A program made the position numbers and the translations under genes. The notes under the pieces were generated by a model. That model saw only the letters and a list, made by a program, of their open reading frames with translations, searched no databases and was not told where the DNA came from. A stretch of DNA of 55,002 nt, taken from positions 1 through 55,002 of the forward strand of contig JAQGPC010000280.1 in assembly GCA_028293285.1 (NCBI GenBank), in the 5' to 3' direction. Every line of letters starts with the position of its first letter. The first letter of the stretch is position 1. Origin of the DNA: Pedosphaera sp. GTDB lineage: Bacteria; Verrucomicrobiota; Verrucomicrobiia; Limisphaerales; Pedosphaeraceae. Shown piece after piece: positions 21,001 to 28,698 of the stretch.

Positions 21001-21480
21001 AACAATCGAATTAAACCCATCGGCAAATACTGTAGAATGATCAGCCCGGCCTTTGCCCGCGCGATCCTCCAACAACTGCACGACATCCGAGTCCTTGGTG
21101 AAATCCACGTCCTTATCGCCCAGAAATTTGTGCACCATGGCGGCGCGGTCTTCAACGGTGCGACAGGCGAGGTCGTCATCGAACATGTTCATGTGCGACC
21201 GCACGTCCCAAACACACGTCTTCAGACGAAAGGTTTCTACCACATAAACGCGGCCCTTTTCATCGAAGCAAAAAGCAACGGGGTTTTTTAATTGCGGTTC
21301 CGATGCCCAAACCTCGACTTTGAAACCGGGCGGCACCTGGAATTGCTTCATGGCCACTTCCGCGTCCGTGGACAGGTTGCCTGTCACCGGCTCGCCCTCA
21401 TTGGCAAAAGTTCCCAGCGCACCGGCGAATAAAACAACAAAGGCCCCGGTCAGGGCCAAAAACGATTTGGCTTTCAGCAT
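18073..21480 (-). CDS. PVC-type membrane-bound dehydrogenase / HEAT / cytochrome c protein
   Basis: A 1135-aa secreted protein with signal MLKAKSFLALTGAFVVLFAGA. Residues about 40-430 form a glucose/sorbosone-dehydrogenase-like beta-propeller (TIGR02604-type), with phrases such as RIGPDGRLYFSIGDRG and GVRNPQELVFDDYGNLWTGDN. Residues about 465-900 are alpha-helical HEAT-like repeats. Near residue 1003 is a single c-type haem site CTRCHKVNGEGGEVGPEL, with a candidate axial Met in MPEGMG (TIGR02603-type domain). Such proteins are numerous in Planctomycetes and Verrucomicrobia and are thought to oxidise sugars in the periplasm and pass electrons to the haem. Substrate unknown. The gene is monocistronic and ends at a clear terminator. 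Confidence 0.92.
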   Translation of the reverse strand: MLKAKSFLALTGAFVVLFAGALGTFANEGEPVTGNLSTDAEVAMKQFQVPPGFKVEVWASEPQLKNPVAFCFDEKGRVYVVETFRLKTCVWDVRSHMNMFDDDLACRTVEDRAAMVHKFLGDKDVDFTKDSDVVQLLEDRAGKGRADHSTVFADGFNSIVDGLGAGVLARKGNVYFANIPNLWLLQDTNHDGKADARTSLSYGYGVHYNLLGHDLHGLRIGPDGRLYFSIGDRGLHVKTKEGKLLDYPDMGTVLRCNQDGSNLEIFAYGVRNPQELVFDDYGNLWTGDNNCDHGDSARLVYVVEGGDSGWRTGNQFSETTPAGVWNAEKLWHLQFPGQAAYILPPVGHIASGPSGLAHYPGTGFPASFKDHFFLCDFRGSSKNSGIHSFTVKPNGASFEMTGRTNFFWDILATDVDFSPDGQMYVADWVQSWDMTQKGRIYRLYHPEAVKDPVVLETKKLIAEGMEKRSNKDLAKLLEHPDQRVRQEAQFELESRAKPMLLGGLAKKSTLWGDAVPVLNGVASASTNQLARIHAIWAIGNISRIADPSVLTRVELMAKDSDPEIRAQIARTVGDSGGKADSDYDLLVGYLKDPSPRVQFFAALGLGKMAKINPAKNAATVRDLFALLRANADKDVYVRHAVVMGLVGLASKSDLVEAAKDSSNSVRMGALLAMRRLQLPEIATFLHDADPLIVLEAARAINDVPIKDAMPQLAALIDHPTQNEPLDWRVINANFRLGDAKNALALANYATQNGATEKVRGEALHALETWAKPLPRERLTGLWKPLAERDGKPATDALRPVIASILSTAPDGVKIAAMHAAQKLSVMESAQALYDIFTNTKSSGNVRVEALKALEELHASTLPEAVKIAVADADENVRKEGNRLKAETQPGDATGTLTAVLEKGTVTEKQGAFATLGTLPGEAVDKLLADWLDKLAAGKVQNEIQFELVEAANKRTSALIKEKLKHYLDAQPKDDEFADFRETLYGGNAELGKKVFMERPEAQCTRCHKVNGEGGEVGPELAGILTRHNREYILESILYPNKQVAPGFESLIVKTKSGSAYGGLLKSENDQELLLITPDDGPVKIKKSDITSREKGQSAMPEGMGTVLSKQDIRNLVEFLAATKQVVAANSKAPAK

Positions 21481-21596
21481 AGCGGTAAATTGTAGCGGTG
21501 AAATATTCCGAATAAAGGACGAAAAGGGGCATTGCTAATATTCATGGCTTTCAGGAAAAGACTCGCTCCCGTCTTCCCCTGACTTATCTTTATAGC

Positions 21597-22673
21597 GTGC
21601 ATCTGGCGCATCTAAGATTACGCGACTTCCGCAATTACCCGCGGTTGGACGTGGATTTTGCGCCCGGATTTCATGTGCTGCTCGGCGATAATGCGCAGGG
21701 CAAGACCAACATCCTCGAAGCCATCTACTTAATGGCCACGTTGCGCTCCTTTCGCGGCGTCGGCGGTTCACAAATGGTTCGGCACGGTCAAAAAGGCTAT
21801 TTTGTCGGCGGCAAGGCCGTGGGGCAGGGCGAGCACGAGATCAAAATGTATTGGTCCACCGCTGAACGGAAACTCAGCCTGGATAACCAGCCAGTCCGCA
21901 AGTTGGGCGATTACTTTGGCGCTTTGCGCGTGGTCATCTTCTGCACCGAAGACCTCCAACTCGTCAAAGGCCCTTCACGCGCCCGCCGACGTTTCATCGA
22001 CCTGTTGCTCTCGCAAACCTATCCGAGTTACTTGCCGCTCCTGCAACGTTATGCCCAAGCCCTGCGTTCCCGCAATGCGCTCCTGAAGCAACGCACTCCC
22101 GACGATGCTGCGCTTGAAAGCTTTTCCAACGAACTGGTGAAGCTCGGCAATGAAATCATCCGCATGCGCGTTGAGTTGATTCCCAAACTTTCTCCGCTCG
22201 CACGACTGGCATATCGTCGCATCTCGAATGATGCCGAAGAATTGCGCCTCGAATATCAACCAAGCGTGAAGAAAGATTTTGTGGTTGAACTCGCCCAATC
22301 CCGTCGCCGCGAACAAACGTATCGTTCGACGCTCATCGGGCCGCATCGCGACGAAATTCTATTGCAGCTCAACGACCGTTCCGCCGCGCAATTCGGCAGC
22401 GAAGGCCAGAAACGCACCCTCGCCATCGCTCTTAAGATGGCGCAGGCCGAATATCTCACCGGCATTCACGGTTCCGCGCCAATCCTCCTTATTGACGACG
22501 TCATGGGTGAACTCGACGTGAAGCGTCGCAGTGGTTTGCTCCCGTTGCTGGAACGTGCTCATCATACGCGCGGCCAAGTATTCATGACCTGCACCGAAGA
22601 AAATTGGCCCCGCGAACTTGGCCGCGATTTACAACGGTGGGAAGTAAAGGCTGGAGCGCTTAAGAAATTATAA
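21597..22673 (+). CDS. recF: DNA replication and repair protein RecF
   Basis: RecF is an SMC-like ATPase that helps load RecA at single-strand gaps. The 358-aa protein starts at GTG and begins MHLAHLRLRDFRNYPRLDVDF, typical of RecF. It has Walker A GDNAQGKTN near residue 31, the SRARRRFIDLLLSQ segment, an ABC-type signature in GSEGQKRTLAIALK, and Walker B LLIDDVMGELD. Full length. In many bacteria recF sits beside dnaN and gyrB; here it stands alone, divergent from the cytochrome gene and followed by degenerate sequence. Confidence 0.95.
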   Translation: MHLAHLRLRDFRNYPRLDVDFAPGFHVLLGDNAQGKTNILEAIYLMATLRSFRGVGGSQMVRHGQKGYFVGGKAVGQGEHEIKMYWSTAERKLSLDNQPVRKLGDYFGALRVVIFCTEDLQLVKGPSRARRRFIDLLLSQTYPSYLPLLQRYAQALRSRNALLKQRTPDDAALESFSNELVKLGNEIIRMRVELIPKLSPLARLAYRRISNDAEELRLEYQPSVKKDFVVELAQSRRREQTYRSTLIGPHRDEILLQLNDRSAAQFGSEGQKRTLAIALKMAQAEYLTGIHGSAPILLIDDVMGELDVKRRSGLLPLLERAHHTRGQVFMTCTEENWPRELGRDLQRWEVKAGALKKL

Positions 22674-23230
22674 GTAGCTGCGCTTCGTGAGAGCGCGGCT
22701 GATCTCCTGGTGTACGCATGTGACTTGCCTCGTTGTCACGGTTCGTGAACAACTTCAAAACGAACAGCCTGCTTTCCTTCGAGCGTTGATAAATCAACCG
22801 TGCCGTTGCTATCCAACCAGATTGGAATTCAGTGCGCTGCTGACCCGCGAAACTTTATCGTTGAAGCAAGTTCTGATTTCTTCACATGGACACAGCTTGC
22901 CAATGCTGTTCCGGCTAACGGCTATCTACAATTCTTCAATCCAAATGCCAATTTGCCTTTCCGGTTCTATTGGTTGCAGATACCATGATCGCGAAGCTAT
23001 GAAAAAAATCCCTGTCTTCTGGTGGTCAATTATTGCCGGGATCATTGCGGAGGGCATGGTTTGGAGAGGAGGCGCAATGTGACGGAAGGTTGGAAGATAG
23101 CATCAATTCACGGTTTTGGCGGCAATGCTGAAAGCCTTACGGTTCTTGGCTGGATCATTGTTTTGCTGGAGAAACCTTTCGCTCACGAATCATCCGCTAA
23201 AACTTAAGGCTGGCCGATTTCATTTTTTCC
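22674..23230. other. 557-bp stretch with gene remnants, no intact gene recognised
   Basis: It holds the short remnant described at 22749-22988 and a 27-codon hydrophobic frame at 22999-23082 (begins MKKIPVFWWSIIAGIIA) that could be chance. The longer frame at 22687-23082 does not look coding. No terminator hairpin for recF was found. Confidence 0.5.
22749..22988 (+). pseudogene. Remnant of a large secreted protein's C-terminal domain
   Basis: The frame is open from 22749 to the stop at 22988 and has no credible start (only a GTG at 22800). Its end, FIVEASSDFFTWTQLA then FNPNANLPFRFYWLQIP, matches the short C-terminal module seen on many big Verrucomicrobial surface proteins (pattern V-E-A-S-T-D-L-x-x-W ... 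F-x-D-P ... R-F-Y-R). Only this tail remains, so the rest of the gene was probably deleted. Family assignment is from memory of the motif. Confidence 0.5.
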
Positions 23231-23653
23231 ATGCGTATCAAGGTGGCTATTGTCGCGGTATTGCTTCTGCTCTTGGGAACCATTTTTGTGTGGTTGCGGA
23301 ATGAGCAAACGTATCAAAAGAATCTGGCCAAGGGAGAATCGGTTGCCATGGGTCTCAATGCCCGGTTCATGGCCGATCCCCGGTTTCGCGAGGTGAAGGC
23401 TTTGGGTTACACTGAACGGGGGACGCGCTTATGGTCGCATGGTTTTTTTCAAGTGGCCGGTTCGGTGTATTCAACGAATGATTGGCTCAATGTGAGAAGC
23501 CTTGTCCTCGCGCTCGATCCGCCGGGCAGACTTGATAATAAGGTAACCATAAAAAGACCTGTCCAGCCTGTGTCCCCGGTAGTGAAAAATCCAACTCCCA
23601 CGAACAAGCCAGCTTCCAAAGTCCCTGCTCGCACCACCACCCGGAAGAAATAG
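23231..23653 (+). CDS. Membrane-anchored protein of unknown function
   Basis: A 140-aa protein with one N-terminal membrane segment (KVAIVAVLLLLLGTIFVWL), a short mixed helix/strand middle (residues about 30-100), and a Pro/Lys/Thr-rich basic tail (from PVQPVSPVVK to the terminal TTTRKK). The tail is probably disordered. No family was recognised. The start ATG is preceded by AT-rich sequence without a clear ribosome-binding site. It is followed 48 bases later by the NTF2-like gene and might share its transcript. Confidence 0.6.
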   Translation: MRIKVAIVAVLLLLLGTIFVWLRNEQTYQKNLAKGESVAMGLNARFMADPRFREVKALGYTERGTRLWSHGFFQVAGSVYSTNDWLNVRSLVLALDPPGRLDNKVTIKRPVQPVSPVVKNPTPTNKPASKVPARTTTRKK

Positions 23654-23701
23654 AAATCATTCGGGTTGCTTGCGAGCGGTCGTAAAGCAATCTTAAGGAA
23701 T

Positions 23702-24097
23702 ATGCCAAATGATGAACAACAGATTCGTGATCTGATTACCGAATGGCATCGCGCCACAGCGGTTGGTGATTTGCCTAAAGTGCTTACCTTGATGGCCGAA
23801 GACGTGGTCTTTCTCGTCGCCGGACATCCGCCGATGCGCAGCCGGGATACGTTTGCCGCGAGCTTCCAAGGCGCGTTGAAACATTTTCGCATCGAATCCA
23901 GTTCCGAGGTGCAGGAGATCAGCATTGCCGGAGACATGGCATATTGTTGGAGTCATCTTTCGGTGGTGATGAAACCGCTGAACGCCGGTTTGCCCAAACA
24001 CCGTGCGGGCTATGTGCTGACGGTATTGCGCAAGACGCCTGATGGCAATTGGGTTGTCGCCCGCGACGCCAATATGTTATCAGAAGTGCCCTTATGA
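23702..24097 (+). CDS. NTF2-like (SnoaL/DUF4440-type) protein
   Basis: The 131-aa protein (ATG at 23702, the family-like start MPNDEQQIRDLITEWHRAT) has the cone-shaped NTF2 fold pattern: N-terminal helices, then LPKVLTLMAEDVVFLVAGHPP and beta strands ending in DGNWVVARDANML. It resembles the SgcJ/EcaC group (TIGR02246-like). These small proteins are diverse enzymes or binding proteins, so no reaction can be given. Its stop overlaps the start of the next gene (ATGA), which suggests translational coupling. Confidence 0.8.
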   Translation: MPNDEQQIRDLITEWHRATAVGDLPKVLTLMAEDVVFLVAGHPPMRSRDTFAASFQGALKHFRIESSSEVQEISIAGDMAYCWSHLSVVMKPLNAGLPKHRAGYVLTVLRKTPDGNWVVARDANMLSEVPL

Positions 24098-25020
24098 ACC
24101 AATCCATCGCAACGCCCATGAAATTAATTTTACTCAGCCTGATTTTCGCTTTGGCTTTGACGAGCTTTGCGGAACCAAATGCCGCGGTTTCCTCCAATAA
24201 GAAGGTTGTGCTTTCTGACAGTGATAAGGTCGGCGGATTTGTCCTCGGTTGCCAGGCCTATTCATTTCGGGAACTGACGGCTTTTGAAGCAATTGATAAA
24301 ACCAAGGCTTGCGGCGGCAAGGTGATCGAGTTCTTCACCTGGCAGAAATTCAGTCTGGAACATCCAAATGTGGAATTGAACAGCAATCTTTCAGATGAAA
24401 ATATCCGGTTGCTGAAAGCGAAACTCGACGCCGCTGGCATCAAGGCGGTCAATGCCTATGTAGGTAATGCCAATTTCGTGAAAGGCGGCAAGGACGAGAC
24501 CGCGCCGCGCAAGGTTTTCGAATGGGCGCGGAAAATGGGTTTGCGTGGATTAACCGGTGAGCCGCCGGAAGATCAACTGGATATTATTGAAAAGCTGGCG
24601 AAGGAGTACGACATCCAGTTCTGCCTGCATAATCACAAGAAGGAACTGGAGAACCCCGGCTACCATAATTGGGACCCGCATTACACGCTCTCCCTTATCA
24701 AGAATCGTGATCACCATATCGGCGCGTGTGTTGATACCGGTCATTTAGTACGTAGCGAAATCAAGCCGGTGGAGGCGCTTAAAATTCTCGAAGGCCGCGT
24801 GCTCTCCGTCCATTTGAAAGACATGAGCGAATGGGGATCAAAAGGAATGGACCAGCCATACGGCACCGGAATTTCGGACATCAAGGCCGCCCTCAGCGAA
24901 CTCAAACGCCAGAAGTTTACTGGCCATATCTCCATCGAATATGAGAACAACACGGATCACTTGGTGGATGACGTCAAAAAGTGCGTGGATTATGTGCGCG
25001 TGGAAGGGCCAAAATCCTGA
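24094..25020 (+). CDS. Exported sugar phosphate isomerase/epimerase-like TIM barrel
   Basis: The protein has 308 aa from the ATG at 24094, which overlaps the preceding stop by four bases; an ATG at 24118 would give a tighter signal peptide (MKLILLSLIFALALTSFA). The mature part is an AP-endonuclease-2-type barrel: FVLGCQAYSFR, VIEFFTWQ, GEPPEDQL, QFCLHNHKKE, GACVDTGHL, SVHLKDMSEWG and ISIEYENN. These carry the His, Asp and Glu residues that bind the divalent metal in this superfamily. Secreted members are common in PVC bacteria and probably act on sugars in the periplasm. The exact substrate is unknown. Confidence 0.85.
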   Translation: MNQSIATPMKLILLSLIFALALTSFAEPNAAVSSNKKVVLSDSDKVGGFVLGCQAYSFRELTAFEAIDKTKACGGKVIEFFTWQKFSLEHPNVELNSNLSDENIRLLKAKLDAAGIKAVNAYVGNANFVKGGKDETAPRKVFEWARKMGLRGLTGEPPEDQLDIIEKLAKEYDIQFCLHNHKKELENPGYHNWDPHYTLSLIKNRDHHIGACVDTGHLVRSEIKPVEALKILEGRVLSVHLKDMSEWGSKGMDQPYGTGISDIKAALSELKRQKFTGHISIEYENNTDHLVDDVKKCVDYVRVEGPKS

Positions 25021-25052
25021 CCGGCTTTATTGCGCTGCATCTGTTCGGTCGA

Positions 25053-25571
25053 TCAAAACCCCAAAAACAGAATGCTTTCAGTCCAGCGGCCACCATTGCG
25101 CCGAATTAATATTTGCAATCCCCCGCGTTTGCGCCCGCGGAATTGTAAATCAGTTATCCAATGCGCCGCTGCGGAAAGGCGACTGGAAAGGAACGCAAGC
25201 TTGTTCAGTTCCCGGCTGGAGACATCTTTGCGATACTGCTGCTTGCAATGGCGCATGAACTGGGTGGCGTCCCGGATTTCTTTGTCCGTCCCATCAGGCC
25301 AGTATTGCCGGCCATAATCCTGGAATCCCGGCCAGGCTTTTTCTCCCAATGCTGAGAGCGTGTCCGGAATAAGGTGAGCAATGGCATCATAGCGCTTCCG
25401 GAGCAGGACTTTTGCCTGGGCTTCCAAATCCGCAGCAGAAATGGCCAGCAGGGCAGGGCGATCAGCGGCTTGCACGCCCAAGCGTTCAATGATGTCTTCA
25501 GGCATTGCGGCAAAAGCATCCCGCAACTTGCCATCACGCAGCAATCGACCCAATGCCGTGACCAGATCCAT
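25053..25571 (-). CDS. Partner protein of the DUF692 enzyme (BufC/SCO6045-tail-like)
   Basis: A 172-aa soluble, helix-rich protein. It starts MDLVTALGRLLRDGKLRDAF, followed by AADLEAQAKVLLRKRYDAIAHLIPDTL. This 'short helical, then LLRKR' pattern resembles the small companion proteins encoded after DUF692 (MNIO) enzymes, which help bind the precursor peptide. The basic C-terminal part (RGRKRGGLQILIRR) is unusual. The gene overlaps the DUF692 gene by 38 bases, strong evidence that the two are made together. The family link is inferred and a profile search is needed. Confidence 0.55.
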   Translation of the reverse strand: MDLVTALGRLLRDGKLRDAFAAMPEDIIERLGVQAADRPALLAISAADLEAQAKVLLRKRYDAIAHLIPDTLSALGEKAWPGFQDYGRQYWPDGTDKEIRDATQFMRHCKQQYRKDVSSRELNKLAFLSSRLSAAAHWITDLQFRGRKRGGLQILIRRNGGRWTESILFLGF

Positions 25572-26352
25572 TTGTTTTAAAAATCTTTTTTAATTTCTCC
25601 AACTCCGCTGCCATGAGCGCCGGGTCGGGAAAATGTTCATCCCGTTCGAGGATGATCGCCTTCACCGGCGCGTATTCAATCACGGCACCGGCAAGCTCCA
25701 ACAATTCTGTTTGCACTTCCGTGGCATGACCGTCCAGGTAACGGCCATTCTCCATTGAATACCCCACAATATGTAATTGTGTAATCCTTCGCGGCTCCAG
25801 TTCATGCAGCCATTTCACTGGATCGAATCCATGATTGCGACTGTTGATGAAAAGATTCGTTACATCAACCAACAATCCGCAATCGGCCGCCTCACAAACA
25901 CTGTTCAAAAAATCTGTTTCCGACAATTCACCTTGAAGCCGAATATGGGAGGTGATGTTTTCCAGAATGATCGGTTTGCGGCATCGTTCCGAAACTTCCC
26001 GGGCGTGGTCAGCGATGACTTTGATAGATTCCCGGGTTGGCGCGATAGGGTTGAGATGTCCCAGATCCACTTCGGACGTTCGAGTGAAAGCGACATGTTC
26101 ACTGATCCAATCCGGATTGGCGAGGGCGCTGACCTTCGCAAAACTTTCGAGCCTGGATTTGTCGAGTGTTCCCGGCGTGCCCAGGCTCAAGCCGAGTCCA
26201 TGCACAAAGAGATGATAATTCTTCTTCAGCGTTGCCAACTTTTCCTCGCCGCCATCATAGAAGTGCTCCGCCGTAATCTCCAGGCACTCGAGTCCTGTAG
26301 GTCGAGATTCGATCCATTTTGCCAATGGCCTGCGATATCCAACTCCAATCAT
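25534..26352 (-). CDS. DUF692 / MNIO-family iron enzyme
   Basis: The protein has 272 aa from the ATG at 26352 (MIGVGYRRPLAKWIESRP), one base after the previous stop; the longer open frame to 26457 is only the antisense side of the Gly/Cys tail. The family signatures are clear: EITAEHFYD, FVHGLGLSLG (His51), SEHVAFTR (Glu85, His86), ILENITSHI (Glu131, Asn132), LVDVTNLFIN (Asp163, Asn166), QLHIVGYS (His194) and ILERDEHFPDP (Glu236). These are the multinuclear iron ligands of the MbnB/TglH/BufB group, which oxidatively modify cysteines (and a few other residues) in ribosomal peptides. The adjacent Cys-rich protein is the natural candidate substrate. Confidence 0.9.
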   Translation of the reverse strand: MIGVGYRRPLAKWIESRPTGLECLEITAEHFYDGGEEKLATLKKNYHLFVHGLGLSLGTPGTLDKSRLESFAKVSALANPDWISEHVAFTRTSEVDLGHLNPIAPTRESIKVIADHAREVSERCRKPIILENITSHIRLQGELSETDFLNSVCEAADCGLLVDVTNLFINSRNHGFDPVKWLHELEPRRITQLHIVGYSMENGRYLDGHATEVQTELLELAGAVIEYAPVKAIILERDEHFPDPALMAAELEKLKKIFKTNGSGHGIGSIAA

Positions 26353-26353
26353 A

Positions 26354-26782
26354 TCAACCTCCACACCCTCCGCAGCCCCCACCTCCACACCCGCCCCCGC
26401 CACATCCTCCTCCCCCACCGCAGCCGCTGCCACTGCTCGTGTTGGACCATCCGTCACCCATATTGTCGAAATGATTGGCTCTTAGAAGAAAGAGAATGGC
26501 TCCAACCACCATCATAATGAACATGAATTCCCAGCGATGCAGGCCATGCGCCGAACCGTCAAAGTATCGAATAACTCCCGGCACTTCAAAACCGATTATC
26601 CCACCAAGGGTTGTGAGTGGGGTATCAAATCCCTTGGAACGCAGGATGAGCAGCGTCACTCGCAACGCCAGAAACCAGAATAGGTAGCAGGCGAGAAACT
26701 CTTCACCATGCATGGTGTGGAAGAAGTCAAAAAGACTTCCGTCTGCCGCACCTAACACCGCACCTGCTGGATTGGGGTTCAT
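26354..26782 (-). CDS. Small membrane protein with five-cysteine Gly tail (candidate MNIO substrate)
   Basis: A 142-aa protein with two to three membrane segments (residues about 29-47, possibly 55-70, and 86-101). Its last 27 residues are almost only Gly, Ser and Cys, with Cys at 121, 127, 132, 137 and 140 separated by Gly runs. The layout (FLACYLFWFLAL near the start, C-terminal CGGGG repeats) recalls the TIGR04222-type membrane proteins, an assignment made from memory. It lies 10 bases after the nucleotidyltransferase gene and one base before the DUF692 gene. The tail is the obvious place for cysteine modification or metal binding. That function is inferred, not shown. Confidence 0.8.
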   Translation of the reverse strand: MNPNPAGAVLGAADGSLFDFFHTMHGEEFLACYLFWFLALRVTLLILRSKGFDTPLTTLGGIIGFEVPGVIRYFDGSAHGLHRWEFMFIMMVVGAILFLLRANHFDNMGDGWSNTSSGSGCGGGGGCGGGGCGGGGCGGCGG

Positions 26783-26792
26783 AGGTTTTAGT

Positions 26793-27503
26793 TTAAGCTG
26801 GCCATTGTTTTTCCATGAACATGAGCGCCTGATCCACTGCTGGAAACACTCGTTGATGCCACGAAACTATCTCCTTATCCGAAAGCTTTCCGGGATTCCT
26901 TTTATGTGCAAGCAAGTCAGTCAAGAGCCCGGAATCCAATCCCAATTCCCTGGCCAACACGGGAACCCGTTCTTCCATTTCCTTCGGCACCTCCTTGCCG
27001 CTGAGCCGCAGCAATTCGGAAAGGCGAAGGAACAATGGCGTGACCGATTTTGCCAGGAACATCGAGTAATTGGTTGATTGTTTGCGAGTGATGAAGGCGT
27101 GGGCCAGCCGGAGTCGCAGGTTGCGCAAGGTTTGTTCGCAGAGGAACCGCTCCAATTCCGGGTCCACCCGCACATCCTTCAACGGATCGGCTCCATGAAG
27201 CACTTTGTAATTACGTTGAATGCTCAGGAATTTGGGGGCAAAGGCCCGGACACTTCGGGCGAAACCGCGCTTGCCCAATACGAAGGGGTCAATTTGCCGG
27301 TCGCTGCCGATCACGTTGCTGATGGCTTCGTGTGCTGCGGGAGTGGATTCATTAAGGACGATCAGGAGATTGATATCGGAAACACCTTCGACGGCGTCGC
27401 CTCTCACCGCGCTGCCATATAAACAGCAGGAATAGAGGTTTTCTCCCAAGGTTTCCTTCAATGCTTTCACCGCCTGTTCCAGAGTTGATTGAAGTTTGCT
27501 CAT
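26793..27503 (-). CDS. Nucleotidyltransferase-fold protein, degenerate second Asp
   Basis: A 236-aa protein with the pol-beta/MNT nucleotidyltransferase signature LYGSAVRGDAVEGVSDINLLIVL. The usual D-x-D metal pair is D-x-N here (SDIN), so catalysis may be weak or the protein may bind nucleotides only. The C-terminal half (residues about 125-230) is helical, as in antitoxin/kanamycin-type members. A candidate ribosome-binding site (aaggtg) precedes the ATG. It is the first gene of the four-gene DUF692 operon, with 10 bases to the next gene. Its part in that system is unknown. Confidence 0.75.
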   Translation of the reverse strand: MSKLQSTLEQAVKALKETLGENLYSCCLYGSAVRGDAVEGVSDINLLIVLNESTPAAHEAISNVIGSDRQIDPFVLGKRGFARSVRAFAPKFLSIQRNYKVLHGADPLKDVRVDPELERFLCEQTLRNLRLRLAHAFITRKQSTNYSMFLAKSVTPLFLRLSELLRLSGKEVPKEMEERVPVLARELGLDSGLLTDLLAHKRNPGKLSDKEIVSWHQRVFPAVDQALMFMEKQWPA

Positions 27504-27732
27504 TCGCCAGCACCTTGTCGTAATCCTGCAAAAACGGTCAAGCGAATAGGGTCAAATTTCGATTATAAAAGGGTAGCCAAGTTGTAAGTGATTTGGATCT
27601 CTGATTTCATTAGGATTTAACTTATCCCTTAAGGGTGGTGATATCTGGTTAGACTGCAAGATTTCTCGAAGGATCCGTGGATTTGGCGCAAAACGTTTGA
27701 ACCTCCGCGCATAGCCTGTTAACTTGCGCCAG

Positions 27733-28698
27733 ATGCGAATTTTATCAGGCATACAACCGTCCGGCGCGCTGCATCTCGGAAATTATTTCGGGATGATGCG
27801 TCCGGCCATTGAGTTGCAGGAAAAGGGCGAGGCTTATTATTTCATTGCCAATTATCATTCCATGACCTCATTGTTCGACGCTGCCGAACGGCGCAAGAAC
27901 ACGTTGGATGTGGCGCTCGATTTCCTTGCCTGCGGTCTCGACCCGAAGAAATCAGTTTTTTTCAGGCAATCCGATGTGCCCGAAGTCACGGAACTGGCTT
28001 GGATTTTGACCACACTGACGCCGATGGGCCTGCTGGAGCGTTGCACGAGCTATAAAGATAAGATTGCGCGCGGCCTTTCGCCGTACCACGGTTTATTCGC
28101 CTATCCGGTGCTGATGGCTGCCGATATTTTGATTTACGATTCCAATATCGTGCCGGTGGGCCGTGATCAAAAACAGCACGTCGAAGTCACGCGCGACATT
28201 GCCAGCAAGTTCAATGAGCAATACGGCCAGACTTTTGTGATTCCCGAACCGCAGATTCGCGATGAAACCGCGTTGATACCCGGCACCGACGGACAGAAGA
28301 TGAGCAAGAGCTACGGCAACACCATCGAGATTTTTGGTGAGGAAAAAGCCACGCGGAAAAAGATCATGAGCTTGGTGATGGACAGCCGCACGCCAGCCGA
28401 ACCCAAGCCCGATGCGGATAAAAACATTGCCATTCAATTACTCAAGCTGGTTGCACCGCCTGAGGTGGCCAAAGATTTTGAAGATCGGTTGCGCGCAGGT
28501 GGTCTGGGCTATGGTGATTTGAAAAAGGCTCTTTTCGAAAACTACTGGAACTATTTCGCCACGGCCCGCGCCAAACGGGCCGAATTGGTGGCTAATATGG
28601 ATTATGTGAATAGCGTTCTGACCGATGGCGCTGTCCGGGCACGGACTCTGGCGCAGAAGGTTTTGAAACGTGCCAAAGTGGCGAGTGGATTGGATTAA
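27733..28698 (+). CDS. trpS: Tryptophan-tRNA ligase
   Basis: TrpS charges tRNA-Trp. I use the ATG at 27733 (321 aa) rather than the TTG three codons earlier. The class I motifs are present: ILSGIQPSGALHLGNYFG (HIGH equivalent HLGN), YHSMTSLFD, VGRDQKQHVEVTRDIA and the KMSKS loop in DGQKMSKSYGN. Length is normal. It ends face to face with the next gene, whose stop codon follows immediately on the other strand. Upstream (27504-27732) I see no T-box or other leader. Confidence 0.97.
   Translation: MRILSGIQPSGALHLGNYFGMMRPAIELQEKGEAYYFIANYHSMTSLFDAAERRKNTLDVALDFLACGLDPKKSVFFRQSDVPEVTELAWILTTLTPMGLLERCTSYKDKIARGLSPYHGLFAYPVLMAADILIYDSNIVPVGRDQKQHVEVTRDIASKFNEQYGQTFVIPEPQIRDETALIPGTDGQKMSKSYGNTIEIFGEEKATRKKIMSLVMDSRTPAEPKPDADKNIAIQLLKLVAPPEVAKDFEDRLRAGGLGYGDLKKALFENYWNYFATARAKRAELVANMDYVNSVLTDGAVRARTLAQKVLKRAKVASGLD

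Noticed and set aside
22687-23082. 131-aa open frame after recF
   Set aside because: No conserved character or signal; it covers the remnant at 22749 in another frame.
26353-26457. Extended N-terminus for the DUF692 protein
   Set aside because: It is the other frame of the Gly/Cys tail; the family start is the ATG at 26352.
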